A stretch of DNA of 64,000 nt from the NCBI GenBank assembly GCA_015956445.1, contig WIUZ02000002.1, positions 744,001 through 808,000 on the forward strand, read 5' to 3'. The translations under genes were made by a program, and so were the position numbers. Position 1 is the stretch's first letter. The number at the start of each line of letters is the position of its first letter. This document shows, in pieces, positions 60,001 to 64,000 of this stretch. Origin of the DNA: Thelephora terrestris. Lineage: Eukaryota > Basidiomycota > Agaricomycetes > Thelephorales > Thelephoraceae. Below the pieces are notes generated by a model. It saw only the letters and a program-made list of their open reading frames with translations, was not told where the DNA came from and ran no database searches.

Positions 60001-62600
60001 GGAGACCCCCGGGTTCTTACGAATGGTCACGTTGCCGCCAGTCGCCAAGAAGATACTTCCAACGGGAGATGGACGGCGCTGCAGCCTGTCAGACTAACGT
60101 ACGTAGTGGCTGAGGTACCAAGTGAGCCAAATACACAAGCTGGCACGCATCGTTTGGATGCGGGATGGGTTCCTTGACCTTTGGGTGGTGAGTAACGAGG
60201 CTGTGCATTCCAAAATGGGAATAATCACCGGTCCGTGCCAGGTCGGTGGAAGGAAAGTACCGAAATGTCTTTTCGCCTCTCGAGTGGGTGGTCCCTCAGG
60301 GAGGTAGGGGACATTGTCTGCTCTCGGTGCTCGCAGGTCAGCGGGGCCGTGGCCACGAGGGCCCTGATCGACCACGATCAAATTCTCGAAATCGAAGGTA
60401 GTAGGGTTGATCCGGCTTCCTAGCACCCGATGGGCTGCCTACGCCACCAAGTGGGGTAGTTGATCAACCTGGATATCGAAGCGGGTCGGGAAATTATTAG
60501 ATAGCCTATGATAACAGGTATGCGTTGACACCTCTAAAAATATGTCGCTTCGAAGTATTTTTATCAAAGGCAGGTTCCCAGGGTTGAACCAATGAGACTG
60601 GGGATGGGTTTCAGGCTGTTTCAGGGGAAGGATCACGGTGGTTCGGGTATCGCGGAAGCACAGCGCTCAGGATCGATTGCCTGCGTGCTCCGAGGGTGTG
60701 GGGGCCGACGCGCAGTCGCGAGCCTCGAGGATCTGTTGATCAAAAAATGGTTTGCATGAGTCAGAATACCCTCGCCCCACTTCCACCCACTGTCGCGGTT
60801 TGGTTTTGAGGGTGCTGATATGTCTCCTCAGCCCATGGGTTTTATTGCGTTGGTGACTGTAAATATTGGAATGGGTTAACAGTATGCCGAGATGCTCCGA
60901 TGAGTGCATCCGCTCACCCTAGCGTCACGCACAGAGTCTGCGTGCTTGCTCTTGCCCCCCGGAAGCCACTGGATGGGGCTAATATTTCGAAGAAAGTTGC
61001 TTCGAATTCCTAAGAAGCTATCTCCAAGATTGAAATTATCCATTACCTTCATGTCGACTGGCAAGGCTAGTTTTTTCATAATACGCCAGTATATGAATTT
61101 CGGGGCGCCCTAACGCCGTGAAATCTCGCTGGTTCAAATCGTAGGGTGTTCATCTCAAACTAGGATATTTTCGGCCGGTTTGGGAGACTCGATGAATCGT
61201 GATCCTCGAGTTGCACAAGTACTACGGACCCCGGGGAGAGTGGAACCAAGGACGCTCTTGGCTTGAGGTTGGACAAGGACTGAACATACGCTTTTCTGCC
61301 CAGAGACAACCCGACCAAAAGGTAGTTGAAGACACAACTCTACATGGAGGCATGCTGCCTGGATCAAGAATGCACGCGCGTGGACGTGATGGGTTATTAG
61401 GATAAACTTTGAAAATATAGGGCTCCTCCTTCAGTCCACATGTTGGTAGAGCACGAAGATTCGTACTTGGCCCCGAGTTTGTCGTAATCCTCGTTTTTAT
61501 GTACGTGAAATTGGGCGATGTTTCCACCTGGAAGTTGACCCGACCGCAACGCAAGGTGGCGATTCGGAATGTTGCAGTCCCCCAAAGACCGCGTCAAGAC
61601 ACGGCTGGAGGCAAGAGAACGTAGGTCAGCCGAACGGACGCGTAAACGCGCAACATCAAGGCGGTCGGCGGTCGGCTGATATCGTGGCAGATGGTGGCAG
61701 GTGGACCAAGCGCCCGTTCGGCTAATGTGCCGGACGAGCAAGAGGCTAGGGTACAGTATTTCATGTTCAGGTTCCCAGATGAAAGGTCCCGAGAATCCAG
61801 CGAATTCGTGAGCTTGCACTTCATGAGGGTGGCATTTGAAGCTGAATTCGATCGTTGGGGACATTTGATCCCGAAGACAAAACCCAGGAACAAGCCAGGC
61901 CAGCCCTGGCCAGCCCCTGGTGGAACACCCCTACCGCAAAACTTTGTGAGGTATGTGGTCTTTAAATAGATCGATACTACACGGAACAGGGCTACACCGC
62001 AGTCTGTGAGAGACCAACCAATCATTCCCGGTCGGGTTGAGCGGCTTGGGTTTTTGTACGCCGCTGAAATTCTGTCAGTTCTACCACCAGCTGCCGCCTG
62101 CCTGAGAGCTCCCTTGTTGAGCAACCGCAATCGACGACACCCCGTCAAAGTCACGGAAGCTCCGCGAACAGAAGTGTAACGAAGTCGTTCAGTTGCGGCA
62201 GGGTGCCAGATCTTCGACGCGATGAACCCTTCCCCTTTCATTCTCCCGATACTCAACCAATACGGCGACTCTCTGCCACAGTGATCAGTTTTTTGGATGG
62301 GTAGTTCGAATATAAGAGGCTAAACTGTTCATAGAACGGAAAAGAGCGCTCGAGGAACTAGCTTATACCAATAGCGAAAGACGATTTTTGCAAGTAATAC
62401 TCAGGTTGCGTGAAGGGTTTCCAGTGCTGCCTGCGGAATAGAACGGCGTTAGATAAAATACGTGCGAATTGGTAGAGGTAGGGAGGCGAGGAAGGTGATG
62501 GCTGCCGCGGCGTCATCCCAATCTTATCAATTTTCCCGCAGACTTTCTCACTCTCAAACGGATCTACCACCCCGTTTCCAAAACCTGCATCTCACGGACG
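57060..62600. other. Gene-poor stretch
   Basis: About 5.5 kb in which I recognise no protein, RNA gene or repeat. Open frames reach about 220 codons (61594-62256, minus) but are Cys/Arg/Ser-rich, overlap other frames and lack a domain. The last 200 bp are probably the PP2A promoter and leader. Confidence 0.4.
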
Positions 62601-62604
62601 AAGG

Positions 62605-62987
62605 ATGGACCACGAAGTTGACGATTGGATCGTGCAGCTCTCCCAGTGTAAAAAATTGTCAGAAGCCGACGTGAAAACCCTCTGCGACAAGGTTTGTATT
62701 CCTTCATCCGTCCTATATAAACCACCGTCTCATCCTTTCTTGTTCCCTGCTCACAGGTAAAGGAGGTTTTGATGGAAGAGTCAAATGTCCAGCCGGTCAA
62801 ATGCCCTGTGACTGTTTGTGGCGATATCCATGGTCAATTTGTGCGTTCCACCTCTGTTGCTCTACAAATCCATGGCAACTCATCCATTGAACCCCGCCAT
62901 CTTTGTCCCCGGCCTCTCCTTGTATCGCCCCTCCCTATTATGGGCATCTCAGCACGATCTAACAGAGCTCTTTCGCATCGGCGGAAA
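62605..62987 (+). pseudogene. PP2A catalytic subunit, 5' end, cut by an LTR element
   Basis: PP2A catalytic subunits are metal-dependent Ser/Thr phosphatases acting in cell-cycle and stress signalling. Exons 62605-62691, 62757-62840 and 62953-62987 encode MDHEVDDWIVQLSQCKKLSE, the next block to [14 protein letters not shown] (the GDxHG metal motif) and [12 protein letters not shown]. Splice phases are correct and the protein matches PP2A closely. The reading frame then enters a copia LTR at 62988. The remainder of the phosphatase is not in the window; it may lie beyond the element. Confidence 0.85.
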
Positions 62988-63340
62988 TGTTGAGCAGGTA
63001 GAGTATATTCTATACTACTACATGGCGTACTCTAGTTCTTACCTGAGAGGGGAAGATATAGTAGTGCAAGTGGGAGAGAGAGAGAGAGAAGTGATTGATT
63101 GATCTATGGACACATGAGGGGTATATATACTATCTACTCTATTATCGTCACATCTATACAGTGTGACTGATGCATGGTCCGTGCGGCGGCTTAAGGCACG
63201 CGCGCGTCATACCGATCGATCGGGTCACTGATGTGACACCGTCCCTTCGGGTCGCTTATTCAGCGCTCTCCGGCATCAGCTCTCGCACGAAGCGGTGGAG
63301 CCGGTTGACCCGTTGCCGGGCACAGACCTTTGGTTCAACA
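62988..63340 (-). repeat. 3' LTR of the copia element
   Basis: A 353-bp LTR bounded by TGTTGA on the plus strand at 62988 and CAACA at 63336-63340, i.e. the TGTTG...CAACA termini usual for copia elements. It is followed by a purine-rich tract, read on the minus strand as AGTAAGGGGGAG, adjoining the LTR start. A short (GA)n run lies near 63073. Confidence 0.8.
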
Positions 63341-64000
63341 CTCCCCCTTACTAAGTACAGCTCCCTGTATAACTTCATTGGTGGGAACTGGACTGCAGTA
63401 AGTTGGAGGTATGTGCTCAGAAGAATTCAAGGCCTAAGGCATCTCTAAATTTTCTGAGTTTAACGACTCCAAGGTTCTTCGTCAGGAGGTCCGCGGGATT
63501 GTCATCTCCGGGAATGAAATACACTACCACGCGTCCATCATTGATGACCTCACGAATGTAATGATAGCGGATGTCGATGTGTTTCGACCTCTTTTCAGTA
63601 ACCGGGTTTGAGGCGATAAAGATCGAGCCTTGGTTATCTCCGCAGATTGGGATGGCTTTAAGGTCATAGCCGAGCTCCCCCAGTAGGGTATGCATCCAGA
63701 CTACTTGGCGGCTACAATCGGAGAGCGCCATGTATTCAGCCTCAGTGGACGACAGCGCAATGGTTTTCTGCGCTCTTGAGGTCCATGAGATGAGCCCTTT
63801 TGCCATTCGGACAAAGTATCCACTTTGGGATCGTCTCTGAGTGGGGTCTGAAGCCCAGTCTGAGTCGGTACAGGCTGAGATACCTTCCCGTGAATCTCCG
63901 TCGTAGGTTAATCGATATTTGGAAGTCCTGATTAAATAGCGGCAGATATACAGCGCTTTCTCGACGTGTTCTTTTGATGGGTTTGCAGCATATTGCACAA
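62988..64000 (-). mobile_element. Ty1/copia LTR retrotransposon, 3' end (continues past the window)
   Basis: Minus-strand element seen from its 3' end. Parts in order along the element: the RNase H portion of pol (63417-63998, with SAQKTIALSSTEAEYMALSD and KRSKHIDIRYHYIREVI, characteristic of Ty1/copia), a polypurine tract just before the LTR, and the 3' LTR. The visible coding part looks whole. Gag, protease, integrase and most of the reverse transcriptase lie outside the window, so overall integrity cannot be judged. It is inserted in a coding exon of the PP2A gene, which suggests a recent insertion or a non-essential gene copy. Confidence 0.9.

Noticed and set aside
61105-61160. Possible tRNA because of a ggttcaaatc T-loop-like string
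   Set aside because: The flanking bases do not form a T-stem, and there is no D-arm or acceptor stem.
61594-62256. 220-codon minus-strand frame
   Set aside because: Composition is Arg/Ser/Cys/Leu-rich without a domain, it overlaps other frames, and no splice context or paralogue supports it.
1-64000. CRISPR array, operon or bacterial gene signals
   Set aside because: No regularly spaced repeats; intron-rich genes show the DNA is eukaryotic.

Overview
This window looks like nuclear DNA of a basidiomycete fungus, most likely an agaricomycete. Genes are split by many short introns (about 45-65 bp, GT-AG and a few GC-AG), spacing is compact, and several families typical of that group are present: DUF6535 membrane proteins, DUF6699, NADAR, PARP-type ADP-ribosyltransferases with cysteine-rich leaders, and TKL-like kinases with an HGDLKG catalytic loop. 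Gene models were built by eye from reading frame, splice sites and agreement between paralogues. No tools were used.

The left three quarters (about 2.7-47 kb) is a duplicated, fast-changing accessory region. Two NADAR genes lie on the minus strand (2.8-5.7 kb). Then come two plus-strand tandem-kinase genes, TK1 (7.4-11.0 kb) and TK2 (12.3-16.8 kb), each with kinase A, a linker, kinase B and a zinc module. TK2 is interrupted by a 905-bp poly(A) retroposon flanked by an 11-bp duplication. A single-kinase gene follows at 20.7-22.2 kb. TK3 (25.0-28.3 kb) joins the TK linker and kinase B to a PARP catalytic domain. PARP2 (35.4-37.6 kb) and PARP3 (45.0-46.9 kb) carry a proline-rich head, three cysteine motifs and the same PARP domain. 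Copies of a minus-strand CRAL-TRIO (Sec14-like) gene lie convergently after TK1, TK2 and TK3 and elsewhere; most are remnants, and the one at 31.5-32.8 kb may be whole. A separate minus-strand segment of unknown identity recurs upstream of TK3, PARP2 and PARP3 about every 10 kb. A 907-aa DUF6535 gene lies at 38.2-41.0 kb.

From 48.8 to 56.8 kb the window is ordinary housekeeping DNA: an intact CRAL-TRIO gene diverging from a LYR-motif mitochondrial gene, eIF1A, the mRNA export factor Rae1/Gle2, and a DUF6699 gene. About 57-62.5 kb shows no recognisable gene. At the right edge the first exons of a PP2A catalytic-subunit gene run into the LTR of a Ty1/copia element that continues out of the window.

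The notable theme is ADP-ribose chemistry beside kinases. PARP-type domains (writers or pseudo-writers), NADAR domains (a family reported to act on ADP-ribose conjugates) and kinases share exons, zinc modules and intron positions, and have been reshuffled by local duplication. A role in a sensing or defence pathway is inference only.
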